A DNA stretch of 64,000 nt from Feifania hominis (GCF_014384765.1 NZ_JACRSP010000004.1:124001-188000); one strand, 5' to 3'; positions 34,990 to 44,401 are shown, numbered from the stretch's first letter. A program made the numbers and translations. The notes: generated by a model from the sequence alone, not told the origin.

Positions 34990-35871
34990 ATGACTGGAAG
35001 AGTGGTAAAGGGAATCGGCGGCTTCTACTATGTGCAGACCGACGGCGGCGTCTACTGCTGCCGTGCGCGCGGCCGGTTCCGAAAGGACTCGGTGTCCCCC
35101 GCGGTCGGGGACCGGGTTGAGATATCCGTGGTCGATGAGGCAGCCAGAGAGGGCGCGCTTGAGCGCATTGAGCCGCGCAGAAACTTTCTCATCCGCCCGC
35201 CCATCGCAAACATCGACGTCATGCTCATCATTGCGGCGGCCGCAAACCCCGCGCCGTCGACGCTGCTGATCGACAAGCTTGTCGCCATCTGCGAAAAAAA
35301 GAACATCACGCCCTGCGTCTGTATCAACAAGACCGATCTTGCGGACGGGGAGGAGCTCTGCCGCATCTACCGGGACATCGGCTACGAGGCGCTCGCGGTC
35401 TCGGCTGCCACCGGCGAGGGGATCGACCGTCTGCGCACAGTGATCGAGGGGCGCGTGTGTGCTTTCTCGGGCAACTCGGGCGTTGGCAAGTCGAGTCTGC
35501 TCAACGCGCTCGACGCGTCGTTTGCTGCTCAGACCGGGGAGCTCAGCGCCAAGATCGAGCGCGGCCGCCACACCACGCGCCACGTCGAGCTCTTTGCGCT
35601 GGCCGGCGGCTGGATCGCCGACACGCCGGGTTTCGGCGACATCAGCATCGAGCGCTTTGAGACGGTGTACAAAGAGGAACTGCCGGGCTGCTTTGCGGAG
35701 CTTGGGCAGTACGAGGGGCAGTGCCGCTTTCTCGGCTGCGCCCACGACCGCGAGCCGGGCTGCGCCGTCAAGCGGGCGGTGGAGACGGGTGAAATGGCCC
35801 GCAGCCGCTACGAGAGCTATCTTTCCATGTATCATGAAGTCAAGGACATCAAGGAGTGGGAGCGCCGATGA
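34990..35871 (+). CDS. rsgA: Small ribosomal subunit biogenesis GTPase RsgA
   Basis: Circularly permuted GTPase in 30S maturation. 293 residues. OB-fold N-terminus, NKTD (G4) before GNSGVGKSS (G1) and DTPGFGD (G3), and the C-terminal zinc motif CRFLGCAHDREPGC. In B. subtilis, rpe lies between rsgA and thiN; here rsgA is directly followed by thiN (ATGA overlap). Confidence 0.95.
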   Translation: MTGRVVKGIGGFYYVQTDGGVYCCRARGRFRKDSVSPAVGDRVEISVVDEAAREGALERIEPRRNFLIRPPIANIDVMLIIAAAANPAPSTLLIDKLVAICEKKNITPCVCINKTDLADGEELCRIYRDIGYEALAVSAATGEGIDRLRTVIEGRVCAFSGNSGVGKSSLLNALDASFAAQTGELSAKIERGRHTTRHVELFALAGGWIADTPGFGDISIERFETVYKEELPGCFAELGQYEGQCRFLGCAHDREPGCAVKRAVETGEMARSRYESYLSMYHEVKDIKEWERR

Positions 35872-36500
35872 ACACCTGTTACATTCTCGCGTCAGGCGGG
35901 TTTACAAAGCGCGAGGCCGAAGCCATCCGCCGCGAACGCGGGCCGCAGGATCTTCTCATCTGCGCCGACGGCGGCTTTGACCACGCGGTGCGCTACGGGC
36001 TCACCCCCGATTTGATCATGGGCGATTTTGACTCGGTGCGAAACCGCGATTTCGGCGGTGTGCCGGTCAAACAGTTCCCCGCTCACAAGGACGACACCGA
36101 CACGGGTATTGCCATCGCCGAGGGCGAACTGAGAGGCTACCGGCGCTTTGTGCTCTACGGCTGTCTCGGCGGGCGGCTCGACCACACGGTGGCGAACCTC
36201 TCGCAGATGGAGGGGCTGGCGCAGCGCGGGTGTGCCTGCGAGCTGCGCTCTGCCCGAAACGAGGCGCACATCCTGCGCGACGGCGTGCTGCGTCTGCGCG
36301 CGCGCCGAGGCTGCAAGCTGTCGGTTTTTGCGCTGTTTGGCGAGGCGCGCGGCGTGACGCTTGAGCAGGTGGAGTACCCCCTGAAAAACGCAACGCTCAC
36401 GCCCGGCTATCCGCTCGGGGTGAGCAACGAATTTCAAAAGGGCGAGGCAATTATCAGCGTCCGGGAGGGGACGCTGCTCGTGATACTCTCAAAAGATTGA
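35868..36500 (+). CDS. thiN: Thiamine diphosphokinase
   Basis: Makes thiamine diphosphate from thiamine and ATP. 210 residues from ATG 35868, with AAGGAG in the rsgA end. Motifs: CADGGFDHAVRYGL, DLIMGDFDS, and DDTDTGIA, all typical of thiamine pyrophosphokinase. No thiamine synthesis genes are present here. Confidence 0.92.
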   Translation: MNTCYILASGGFTKREAEAIRRERGPQDLLICADGGFDHAVRYGLTPDLIMGDFDSVRNRDFGGVPVKQFPAHKDDTDTGIAIAEGELRGYRRFVLYGCLGGRLDHTVANLSQMEGLAQRGCACELRSARNEAHILRDGVLRLRARRGCKLSVFALFGEARGVTLEQVEYPLKNATLTPGYPLGVSNEFQKGEAIISVREGTLLVILSKD

Positions 36501-36572
36501 CGCGCGGACAAGCTACATTTGAAAAAAACCCTCATATACTGCTCATAAGAACAGAATATGGGGGATTTTTTT

Positions 36573-36731
36573 ATGCGGTTCTCGAAAAAGATGGTGGGCC
36601 TGCTCGGCGTGTGCCTGGCAGTGGGAATCATCATTGCGAGCTTTCTCCCCTGGCGGGCTCTCGCCATGATCGAGGCACTGCTGCTGGTAGCCATCGGGAT
36701 CATCTGTTTCGGTTCGGACAGGGGGTGCTGA
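36573..36731 (+). CDS. Small two-helix membrane protein upstream of spoVM
   Basis: 52 residues: MRFSKK start, membrane segment about 8-25 (MVGLLGVCLAVGIIIASFL), PW turn, second segment about 31-46, then a short polar tail. GGGGGA precedes the ATG. It stops 2 bases before the spoVM start. Small proteins of this kind occur in Clostridia, but I do not recognise a named family. Its place suggests sporulation. Confidence 0.6.
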   Translation: MRFSKKMVGLLGVCLAVGIIIASFLPWRALAMIEALLLVAIGIICFGSDRGC

Positions 36732-36733
36732 AT

Positions 36734-36814
36734 ATGAAGATCAAGTGCGTGAAAATGCCGAAGTGGCTCGGGACAATCGTACGGGTCCTCACCGGGCACA
36801 GACGGGTGGACTGA
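36734..36814 (+). CDS. spoVM: Stage V sporulation protein SpoVM
   Basis: 26-residue amphipathic peptide that marks the forespore surface by its membrane curvature and anchors SpoIVA. The visible pattern MKIKCVKMPKWLG, IVR, and a basic/acidic tail ending in RRVD fits the B. subtilis pattern (MKFYTIKLPKFLG, IVR), and both are 26 residues. The genome position after thiN is also the same as in B. subtilis. Too short for many gene callers. Translation is probably coupled to the small upstream gene. Confidence 0.85.
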   Translation: MKIKCVKMPKWLGTIVRVLTGHRRVD

Positions 36815-36818
36815 GACG

Positions 36819-36850
36819 AGGCGGGCGGGAGAGTGCTCTCCCGCCCGCCT
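36819..36850. terminator. GC-rich hairpin between spoVM and the DUF2461 gene
   Basis: About 14-15 bp stem (36819-36833 with 36836-36850) between converging genes. T-runs are absent on both sides, so it is a weak or factor-aided terminator. Confidence 0.55.
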
Positions 36851-36858
36851 GCGTGCGG

Positions 36859-37536
36859 TCATTTGATCTGCGCTTCGCGCGCGAGGCGCTCGGCTCTGTT
36901 CATCATACGGTAGAAGGGGACAAGCTCGTCGAAACGCTCGGTGAGATAGTCTGCGAGACCCTCGGAGAAGAGGAGCGAAAAATCGTGGCTCTCAAGCGAC
37001 ATCGAGATGCCCCGGCGGTTGAGAAAGTCGGCGCGCTCGGCGTCGGCCTGCGGGTAGCGGTCGCGCTTGAATTTTTCGCCCTCGAGCTGGTAGCGTCCCG
37101 TGCGGTAGAGGGCGAGCACTTCGTCGAAGAGCGGGTCGCCCGACAGGATCATCTCGCGCATGCAGGCCATCACCGCGGCCGGCGCCTGATAGTAGCCGCA
37201 GCCGCACCAGAAGCCCTGCGGCGAGAGGGAGAAGTAGAAGCCCGGCAGATCGTGCTCCTCGCGCAGGCGCACAAAGAGAAACCACATCTCATCGCGGTAG
37301 AGCATGCCGTCGCGAATGCGGCGCACGTCGCGGTGGACCCGTGAGACCGCACGGATGGGATCGGTCATAAATTCCGGGTCGATGGTCAGCATGTGGGGAG
37401 AGAGCGCGGCGAAGAGCTCGCGCATGGGTCTGACGACGCGCTCCTGGTAGACGGCGCGGTGGGCGCCAAACCATTCGCGGCTGTTTTGCAGTCTGTTTTC
37501 AAAGAGAAAGTCAAGGCTCTCTGGGGTAAAGGTCAT
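36859..37536 (-). CDS. DUF2461 family protein
   Basis: 225 residues. The pattern PESLDFLFENRLQNSREWF, RVHRDVRRIRDGMLYRD, and a GFYFSLSPQGFWCGCGYY core are typical for TIGR02453/DUF2461. Function unknown. It is leftward and downstream of ruvX with a 45-base gap. Confidence 0.85.
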   Translation of the reverse strand: MTFTPESLDFLFENRLQNSREWFGAHRAVYQERVVRPMRELFAALSPHMLTIDPEFMTDPIRAVSRVHRDVRRIRDGMLYRDEMWFLFVRLREEHDLPGFYFSLSPQGFWCGCGYYQAPAAVMACMREMILSGDPLFDEVLALYRTGRYQLEGEKFKRDRYPQADAERADFLNRRGISMSLESHDFSLLFSEGLADYLTERFDELVPFYRMMNRAERLAREAQIK

Positions 37537-37581
37537 GGTGGAATCCTCCGTTGACGCGGCCTTGCGGCGGGTGAAATCCCG

Positions 37582-37998
37582 TCAGCGGGCCATGCTGTCG
37601 AGATAGTCCTGCAGGATGATGGTGGCGGCGACGGCGTCGAGCACGGCCTTTCTCTTTTTGCCGCGCGTGTTGGTGTCGTTGAGCTGGCGCGTCGCCGAGA
37701 TGGTGGTGCAGCGCTCGTCGCGCAGAACGAGCTCACAGCCGGTAAGCCCGGCGAGCTCATCGCGAAAGGCGAGGGTCTTCTCGACCCGCGGGCCGAGGGT
37801 GTTGTTCATGTTTTTCGGGTAGCCGATGACAATGGCCGACACCGCGTGCTGCGCGGCAAGCGCCGCAACCTGCGCAGCCACTTTTTTCATATCGGTCTCG
37901 GTGATGGTGCACAGGGTCGACGCGAGAAAGCCGGAGGGGTCGCTCAGGGCGATGCCCGTGCGCACGTCGCCGAAGTCCACTCCCATGACGCGGCTCAT
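37582..37998 (-). CDS. ruvX: Putative pre-16S rRNA nuclease / Holliday junction resolvase-like YqgF
   Basis: 138 residues, RNase H-like fold. Catalytic motifs: GVDFGDVRTGIA, DERCTT, and DAVAATIILQ. Related YqgF proteins mature the 5' end of 16S rRNA in E. coli. The ATG overlaps the stop of the upstream glycosyltransferase gene by 4 bases, giving coupled translation. Confidence 0.92.
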   Translation of the reverse strand: MSRVMGVDFGDVRTGIALSDPSGFLASTLCTITETDMKKVAAQVAALAAQHAVSAIVIGYPKNMNNTLGPRVEKTLAFRDELAGLTGCELVLRDERCTTISATRQLNDTNTRGKKRKAVLDAVAATIILQDYLDSMAR

Positions 37999-40220
37999 GA
38001 CGGCTCCTCCCCGTCGAGCAGCTGCGCCGCGTAGACGGCGTTGAGCGCCGCGTCGGCAATGAGAGCGCGCGAGCGCTCGCCGAGCTCCCGCCCGAGCTCG
38101 GCCCGGCGGCTCATGATGTCGGCCGCCATGCGCAGAAGCTCGCCCGTATCGATCTGCTCGCAGGGCAGAAAACGGCTGACGCCGATGTACTCGAGAAAAT
38201 CCGATACCTTGGGGTCGTAGACGATGCCGATGGTGGGCACGCCCGCGCCGGTGGCAAAGATCAGCGAGTGCAGGCGCATGCCGATGACGAACTGCGAGCG
38301 GGCGATGATCTGCATGATCTCCTGCGAGCTGAGGCCGGTCGGCAGCACCGAGCCGGGCACATTCTCGTGCAGAAGTTTTGAGATCTCAAGGTCGGTCGAC
38401 TCGTGCAGCGCGAGAATCACCGGCGTGAGCGAGTAGGTATAGCTGAGGTTTTTGAGCACGATGGTGAGCTTGGCAAGGCACTCGGCATCGAGCGTCGGCC
38501 ACTCGCGCAGCGAGACGACGAAAATGTCGCCCTCGGGCAGCCCGCTGACCGGGGCGTCCGCCGCCCTGCGATCGCCCTCGAAGAGAGTGAAGACCTCGTC
38601 CGCCGTCACCTCCACTCTCGGGTGAGTGACGCCGAGCTCCTTTAGAAACTGGGCGGAGTTTGGCTCACGCAGCGTCACAAGATCGAGCCGGTCGAGCACC
38701 TGCCCGGCGCGGCGGCGGTTTTTGGGCTTAGTGATCGGGCCGATGCCGTTTGCGTAGAGCATGGTGCGAAGCCCGTAGCGGTAGGCAAGCCGCAGAAGCG
38801 CCAGATAGTAGAGCAGGGACTTGGTCGAGGTGGCGTCCTGGATGAGGTTGCCGCCGCCGAAGATCAGCACCCGGGAATTGCGAATGGCCTTTCGCACCTT
38901 GAACAGGTGAAAGCGGTTGACCAGAGACGCGACCCGCAGATCGACCCGTGTCTCGGGGTCGCGCACCAGCACGCAGATGGAGACGCCCGGCCGGTGGCGA
39001 TTGAGATTTTCCACCAGACACGAGAGCATGGTGTCGTCGCCGGCGTTCGCATAGCCGTAGTAGCCGCAGACGATATAGTCGTATTTCCGCTTGCCGCTCA
39101 GGCAGAGAATGTCCCGGTAGGTGTAGATGGCGTCATCCGCCATGCGGCTGACCGAGTAGCTCGCAAGCACGCGCTCGCGCCCGACAGCGCCCAGGCGCTC
39201 GAGCTCCTGCACGGGTCTTGCAAGAAGCGCGTCGAGTTCCTCGAGCAGGGCGCGCTCGCTCGGGTAGGGAATGTCGCGGCAGGTAAAGTTCGTGGCGACG
39301 CAGTCGGGCAGCTTGTCCTCCGTGTAGAGGCCGAGGTAGCCCTGGTTGCCTGCGAGCACCACGGGCTTGGCGCAGGACATGGCCTCGAGCGCCGCGCGCG
39401 ACACGCCGACAAAGATGTCGCACAGCGCCGCGAGACGGCTGATGTCGGTGCGCCCGCCGGTGAGAATGAGATGGCGCTCGCCGAGCCGGCGGTTTACCGC
39501 CTCGGCCCTCTCGCGGACATCCTCAAGGGCGTCGCCGCTGCCGACGATGACAATGCGCACATCCGGGTGCGCGCGGCAGAGCTCCTCAGCGCAGTCGACG
39601 AGCAAAAAGGCCGACTTGCAGGCGTTGTAGTCCATGCGGCTGACGGTGAGAATGACCCGCGCATCCGCGGGCAGGCCGAGCTCGGCGCGCAGATCGTCGA
39701 CCGGCTGCCCAGGACAAAACGTCCCGGTGTTGATGCCGTTGACCGTGACGCGCACGTCGGACGGGTGGAGATTGTAGTTTGAAGTGAGATACTTCTTGAG
39801 GTCCTCGCTGACCGCGATGGACTTCTTGCCCCACCGGGTCAGAAACCGCAGCCCGCCGGTGGTCTTGAAGTTGAAGTGGGCGGTCGTGACCATCGGCGTA
39901 CCGGTGAGGGCGCAGGCGATGGAGGAGAGGAAGCCCGGAATGCGCGCATGGGCGTGCACGACGTCGGGCCGCTCGCGCCGGATGACCGACAGAAGCCGGA
40001 AAAAGGATTTGACCATGGCCGGCACACTGCGCACGTGCATGGGGGCCTGATAGTGGCGAATGCCGTGGCGCTCGAGTTCGTCGACGTAGACGCCCCCGTT
40101 GGAGCACACGACGATTTCATAGCCCTTGCGCGCGAGCTCCTTGGAGAGCTCGACAATATGGGTCTCAGCGCCGCCGAGACCGAGCCCCATGGTGGTCATG
40201 AGAATTTTTGTCTGATGCAA
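37995..40220 (-). CDS. Fusion protein: GT4 glycosyltransferase plus CsaB polysaccharide pyruvyl transferase
   Basis: 741 residues from TTG 40220, chosen because GAGGTG sits 6 bases upstream; a longer TTG start at 40259 adds 13 unremarkable residues. Residues about 5-370 form a GT4 enzyme (GGAETHIVELSKEL start, and the C-terminal donor-binding Glu region SRAALEAMSC). Residues about 385-735 match CsaB-type pyruvyl transferases (GYYGYANAGDD, IFGGGNLIQDATS, GMRLHSLIFA). CsaB pyruvylates cell wall polymers that hold S-layer proteins in related bacteria. The two are normally separate, so one protein may glycosylate and pyruvylate a wall polymer. Confidence 0.85.
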   Translation of the reverse strand: MHQTKILMTTMGLGLGGAETHIVELSKELARKGYEIVVCSNGGVYVDELERHGIRHYQAPMHVRSVPAMVKSFFRLLSVIRRERPDVVHAHARIPGFLSSIACALTGTPMVTTAHFNFKTTGGLRFLTRWGKKSIAVSEDLKKYLTSNYNLHPSDVRVTVNGINTGTFCPGQPVDDLRAELGLPADARVILTVSRMDYNACKSAFLLVDCAEELCRAHPDVRIVIVGSGDALEDVRERAEAVNRRLGERHLILTGGRTDISRLAALCDIFVGVSRAALEAMSCAKPVVLAGNQGYLGLYTEDKLPDCVATNFTCRDIPYPSERALLEELDALLARPVQELERLGAVGRERVLASYSVSRMADDAIYTYRDILCLSGKRKYDYIVCGYYGYANAGDDTMLSCLVENLNRHRPGVSICVLVRDPETRVDLRVASLVNRFHLFKVRKAIRNSRVLIFGGGNLIQDATSTKSLLYYLALLRLAYRYGLRTMLYANGIGPITKPKNRRRAGQVLDRLDLVTLREPNSAQFLKELGVTHPRVEVTADEVFTLFEGDRRAADAPVSGLPEGDIFVVSLREWPTLDAECLAKLTIVLKNLSYTYSLTPVILALHESTDLEISKLLHENVPGSVLPTGLSSQEIMQIIARSQFVIGMRLHSLIFATGAGVPTIGIVYDPKVSDFLEYIGVSRFLPCEQIDTGELLRMAADIMSRRAELGRELGERSRALIADAALNAVYAAQLLDGEEPS

Positions 40221-40399
40221 TACAGTCACCTCATATGATTGGGCGGGAGAAGTATTCAAAACGGGAGCGCCGCCGCTCCCTGCGGAGTTTTCACTTCATT
40301 ATAATACAAAAAACCGGCCGAGACAATCACGATTGTCTTGACAGGCGGGGCGCGTGAGAATAAAATGGAAAAGTAACAAAGAAGACCGAGAGAAAAGTC

Positions 40400-40428
40400 T
40401 TGACCCGGCTTGTTTGCTGTGTTATACT
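40400..40428 (+). promoter_or_regulatory. Sigma-A promoter of the rpmG-secE-nusG operon
   Basis: TTGACC (40400-40405), 17-base spacer, TATACT (40423-40428). The rest of the 292-base region 40221-40512 shows no gene. Confidence 0.8.
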
Positions 40429-40512
40429 GGCTATACCTCTGTTTGGGTCTTTTTTTTGTGCCCAATTTGAGGAAGAAAACAAAGTCGTTTTCGTTATTAG
40501 GAGGTGCGAAAA

Positions 40513-40662
40513 ATGCGTGTTATGATCACCCTCGCCTGCAGCGAATGCAAGCAGAGAAACTACAACACAAAGAAAAACAAGAAAAATACTCCCGACAGAC
40601 TGGAAATGAACAAGTACTGCAAGTTCTGCAAGAAGCACACGCTTCACAAAGAGACGAAGTAA
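40513..40662 (+). CDS. rpmG: Ribosomal protein bL33
   Basis: 49 residues, translated by eye. MRVMITLACSEC, then NYNTKKNKKNTP and KYCKFCKKHTLHKETK. The two CxxC pairs identify the zinc-binding (C+) form of bL33. AGGAGG precedes the ATG. First gene of the operon with secE and nusG, a common Firmicutes arrangement. Confidence 0.95.
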   Translation: MRVMITLACSECKQRNYNTKKNKKNTPDRLEMNKYCKFCKKHTLHKETK

Positions 40663-40701
40663 GACCGTTCATGACCACTCTATAAAGGAGGTAGTTACCG
40701 C

Positions 40702-40944
40702 ATGGCGGAAACCAAAGACACCAAAAACGCAATGCCCGAGAAGAAGAAAAAGAAGCCCGGCCTCTTTAAGAGAATCGGCAAGTTCTTCCGCGAGAGCAAA
40801 AGCGAGCTGAAAAAAGTCGTCTGGCCGACCCCGAAGCAGGTGGTCAACAACACCGGTGTGGTGCTTGCGATGATCGTGATCATCGGCGCCTTTGTCGGGG
40901 CGCTTGACTTCGGCCTGACCATGCTTCTCAGAGCGGTTGTGTGA
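40702..40944 (+). CDS. secE: Preprotein translocase subunit SecE
   Basis: Small essential component of the SecYEG channel, 80 residues. Lys-rich N-terminus, amphipathic helix FFRESKSELKKVVWPTPKQV, and a single membrane segment at about 52-72. AAAGGAGG precedes the start. Confidence 0.95.
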   Translation: MAETKDTKNAMPEKKKKKPGLFKRIGKFFRESKSELKKVVWPTPKQVVNNTGVVLAMIVIIGAFVGALDFGLTMLLRAVV

Positions 40945-40973
40945 CCCGGCTTTACGAAAGGAGGTAGGACCTT

Positions 40974-41495
40974 ATGGCAGACGTGGCAAAGTGGTATGTC
41001 ATTCACACCTATTCGGGATACGAGAATAAGGTCATGACCAACCTTGAGAAAATCGTGGAAAACCGCAAGCTGCACGATCTGATTGAGGACATCAAAGTCC
41101 CGACCGAAAAAGTGGTCGAAGTGCGCGACAACAAGAGCAAGGAAATCGAGCGCAAGGTCTTTCCGGGCTATGTGCTCGTCAAGATGGTGATGACCGACGA
41201 GAGCTGGTATGTCGTGCGCAACGTGCGCGGCGTGACCGGGTTTGTCGGCCCGTCCTCAAAGCCCGTCGCGCTGACTGACGACGAGGTGGCAAACCTCGGC
41301 GTCGAGCAGAGAGTGCTCGAAATCAACTACGGCGAGGGCGACAACGTCAAAATTATGGACGGGCCGCTCGAGGGTTACATCGGCGTCGTGGAGGAGATCA
41401 GCAAGGAGAAGAAAAAAGTGCGCGTGATCGTGTCCATGTTTGGCCGCGAGACGCCCATTGAGCTCTATCTCGACCAGGTTCGGCCGCTCGAATAA
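40974..41495 (+). CDS. nusG: Transcription termination/antitermination factor NusG
   Basis: 173 residues. N-terminal NGN domain (KWYVIHTYSGYENKV, FPGYVLVKM, VRNVRGVTGFVG) and C-terminal KOW domain (GDNVKIMDGPLEGYIGVVEEI). Binds RNA polymerase. AAAGGAGG precedes the ATG. Confidence 0.97.
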   Translation: MADVAKWYVIHTYSGYENKVMTNLEKIVENRKLHDLIEDIKVPTEKVVEVRDNKSKEIERKVFPGYVLVKMVMTDESWYVVRNVRGVTGFVGPSSKPVALTDDEVANLGVEQRVLEINYGEGDNVKIMDGPLEGYIGVVEEISKEKKKVRVIVSMFGRETPIELYLDQVRPLE

Positions 41496-41603
41496 GGTAA
41501 ATAGCGTCAAGCTTTTTATATTCGGCCCGATGGGCCGTCTTACGTGGGAGGAGGGGAATCTGACCTCTCCGCTCAAACCACATTTGTTTAAGGAGGTGTA
41601 ACA

Positions 41604-42029
41604 ATGGCTCAAAAAGTAGTGGGTTATATCAAGCTCCAGATCCCGGCAGGCAAAGCCACCCCGGCACCGCCTGTAGGACCTGCATTGGGTCAGCACGGCG
41701 TCAACATCATGGCATTTACGAAGGAATTCAACGAGAGAACGAAGAATGACATCGGCTATATCATCCCGGTTGTCATCACGGTCTACGCGGATCGCTCCTT
41801 CTCCTTTATTACCAAAACACCGCCGGCCGCGGTCCTGATTAAGAAAGCGGCCAATATTGAGAGCGGCTCCGGTGTGCCGAACAAGACCAAGGTAGCGACC
41901 TTGACAAGCGAGCAGGTCAGAAAGATCGCCGAGACGAAAATGCCCGACCTGAACGCGAGCAGCGTCGAGTCTGCGATGAAGATGATCGCGGGCACTGCCA
42001 GAAGCATGGGTGTCGTCGTCGAAGACTGA
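41604..42029 (+). CDS. rplK: Ribosomal protein uL11
   Basis: 141 residues; KLQIPAGKATPAPPVGPALGQHGVNIMAF is the classic N-terminus. Stalk base protein, binding site for stringent factor and release factors. AAGGAGGTG precedes the ATG. A 108-base leader after nusG has a small GGCCC hairpin. Confidence 0.97.
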   Translation: MAQKVVGYIKLQIPAGKATPAPPVGPALGQHGVNIMAFTKEFNERTKNDIGYIIPVVITVYADRSFSFITKTPPAAVLIKKAANIESGSGVPNKTKVATLTSEQVRKIAETKMPDLNASSVESAMKMIAGTARSMGVVVED

Positions 42030-42088
42030 CACGCCGCTTCTTAAGTGGGAGGAAATTTCCGAATTACCACGATTGAGGAGGAACATCT

Positions 42089-42781
<693 letters not shown>

Positions 42782-42790
42782 AGGACAGTG

Positions 42791-42820
42791 AGGGGCGGCA
42801 GTCACACGACTGCCGCCCCT
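42791..42820 (+). terminator. Terminator after rplA
   Basis: Perfect 13-bp stem (42791-42803 with 42808-42820), then a T-run (TTTTT). It ends the ribosomal operon before rplJL would normally follow. Confidence 0.92.
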
Positions 42821-42834
42821 TTTTTGTGAGGAAG

Positions 42835-42905
42835 CACCGGCCGGCACCGCGCGGTGCCGGTCGGTGCGCACAGAAGCCCTGTGCCGAAACGGCGCAGGGC
42901 TTCTG
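42835..42905. repeat. Two adjacent long hairpins between rplA and the DUF4177 gene
   Basis: Hairpin 1: 42835-42866, 16-bp arms with one G-U. Hairpin 2: 42871-42905, 15-bp arms with one G-U. They lie just past the leftward DUF4177 gene and may stop it; neither has a clear T-run. Confidence 0.6.
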
Positions 42906-42909
42906 TCGT

Positions 42910-43140
42910 CTAGTCCGCCTCTTTTTCAAAGATAATCGGGTAGCATCCGGCGCCGTATACTCCGGTTCTCTCATTGAAAGAGATGACGATCTGCTGGAAG
43001 CGCCAGCCCTGCTGCGCCCCGGCCAGAATCGCGTCTTGGCACGCCTCAAAGGCGCCGCCCGGCGCCGCTCCCCGTCCGGCCCTTGCAGATGCTTTCACGA
43101 ATTTGTATTCGTAGTGTTTCGCGGTGCGCCCCCGTGTCAT
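42910..43140 (-). CDS. DUF4177 domain protein
   Basis: 76 residues from ATG 43140, which overlaps the MFS stop (ATGA). Visible pattern: HYEYKFVKAS, then GWRFQQIVISFNERTGVYG and CYPIIFEKE, which fits DUF4177 (small beta/alpha proteins of unknown role). A longer frame upstream is antiparallel noise. Coupled to the exporter gene. Confidence 0.7.
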   Translation of the reverse strand: MTRGRTAKHYEYKFVKASARAGRGAAPGGAFEACQDAILAGAQQGWRFQQIVISFNERTGVYGAGCYPIIFEKEAD

Positions 43141-44342
43141 ATTGTCCCGCTGTTCTCTTGTGTGACCGGCTCTGTGTGCTTTCGTGCGGCGAGCCCGACG
43201 AGAAGCAGCACCGCAAAGAGAACGGCGGCGCCGAGACCCGCCCGCAGACTGCCGCCAAAGTGGTCCGCGACCGTTCCGACGACCGCCGGACCCGCCGCGC
43301 AGCCCAGATCCCCCGCGAGGGCGAGCAGCGCGAACATTGCCGTTCCCCCTGCGCACTCGCGCGCCGCGAGACTGAATGTCCCCGGCCACAGAACGCCTGC
43401 CGACAGTCCGCACAGCGCGCATCCGAGCAGTGACAGCGCGGGGAGAGGAGCGGCGGCTGCGAGCAGAAAGCCGCAGGCGCTGCCCACGGCGCTCAGTGCC
43501 ATCACACGGGCCTCGCCGCCGGGCCTGCCGAACTTTGCGTGAAGCAGCCGCGCCGTGCCCATGAGCGCCGCGAAGAGACAGGGCCCCGCGAGGTCACCCG
43601 CGGCCTTGGAGACCCCGAGCCCGGCCTCGGCAAAGGCGGAGGCCCACTGGCTCATGGCCTGCTCCGCCGCCCCGGCGCAGACCATCAGCAGCGCGAAGAT
43701 CCAGAAGAGCCGCCCCGAGAGCAGCGCGCGCAGGGAAAGCCCGCCGCCGTGCTCCTCCAGAGACCGCAGGGGCACACGGCTAAAATACAGGGCGTTTCCC
43801 AGCGGCAGAAGGGCCCAGAGCAGAGCAAGCAGCCGCCAGTTTTCAATGCCCGCGGCGGCAAAAAAGAGTGTGGACGCCAACACGACAAAGACCTGGCCCC
43901 AGCAGTAGAACGAGTGGAGAAGACTCATGGCGCTCGATTTTTGGGCCATGGGGCAGGCCTCGACAATGGGGCTGATCAGCACCTCAATCAGCCCGCCGCC
44001 GACGGAGGTGAGACAGACCGCCGTGAGAAGTCCTGCAAAAGGCGCGCCGAACAGCTCCGGCAGAATGCCGAGCCCCGCAAGGCCCGCCGCCGCGAAGAGA
44101 TGGGCGGCCACGATCAGGGGGCGGTAGCCGATGCGGTCGGCACAGCGCGAGGCGAGAAGATCCACCAGCAGCTGGACGCCGAAGTTCACCGAGACGAGCA
44201 GGGTGATCTGCCCGAGAGCAATGGCGTACTCGCTCTGAAAGCTTAAAAACAGCAGCGGGGCGAAGTTGTTGACGATGGCCTGCGTCACATAGCCGAGATA
44301 GCTTGCGCGCAGGGTGTGATCGAAGCGGTCGCTCTGTCGCAT
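43137..44342 (-). CDS. Major facilitator superfamily transporter
   Basis: 401 residues with about 12 membrane segments. Typical MFS pattern with a charged loop after segment 2 (DLLASRCADRIGYR) and a central loop near 190-205. The fold resembles the sugar/fucose-type FucP-like or multidrug branch, so the substrate is open. Leftward; the DUF4177 gene follows with a stop-start overlap. Confidence 0.8.
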   Translation of the reverse strand: MRQSDRFDHTLRASYLGYVTQAIVNNFAPLLFLSFQSEYAIALGQITLLVSVNFGVQLLVDLLASRCADRIGYRPLIVAAHLFAAAGLAGLGILPELFGAPFAGLLTAVCLTSVGGGLIEVLISPIVEACPMAQKSSAMSLLHSFYCWGQVFVVLASTLFFAAAGIENWRLLALLWALLPLGNALYFSRVPLRSLEEHGGGLSLRALLSGRLFWIFALLMVCAGAAEQAMSQWASAFAEAGLGVSKAAGDLAGPCLFAALMGTARLLHAKFGRPGGEARVMALSAVGSACGFLLAAAAPLPALSLLGCALCGLSAGVLWPGTFSLAARECAGGTAMFALLALAGDLGCAAGPAVVGTVADHFGGSLRAGLGAAVLFAVLLLVGLAARKHTEPVTQENSGTI

Positions 44343-44360
44343 GGGTATCCTCCTGAAAAG

Positions 44361-44386
44361 AGCGCGCCCGCCTGAGCGGACGCGCT
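44361..44386 (-). terminator. Terminator between the phosphoribosyltransferase and MFS genes
   Basis: 11-bp stem with a G-U pair (44361-44371 with 44376-44386), followed leftward by a T-run (CTTTT). Confidence 0.7.
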
Positions 44387-44401
44387 TTCAAATGTCGCTT
44401 T

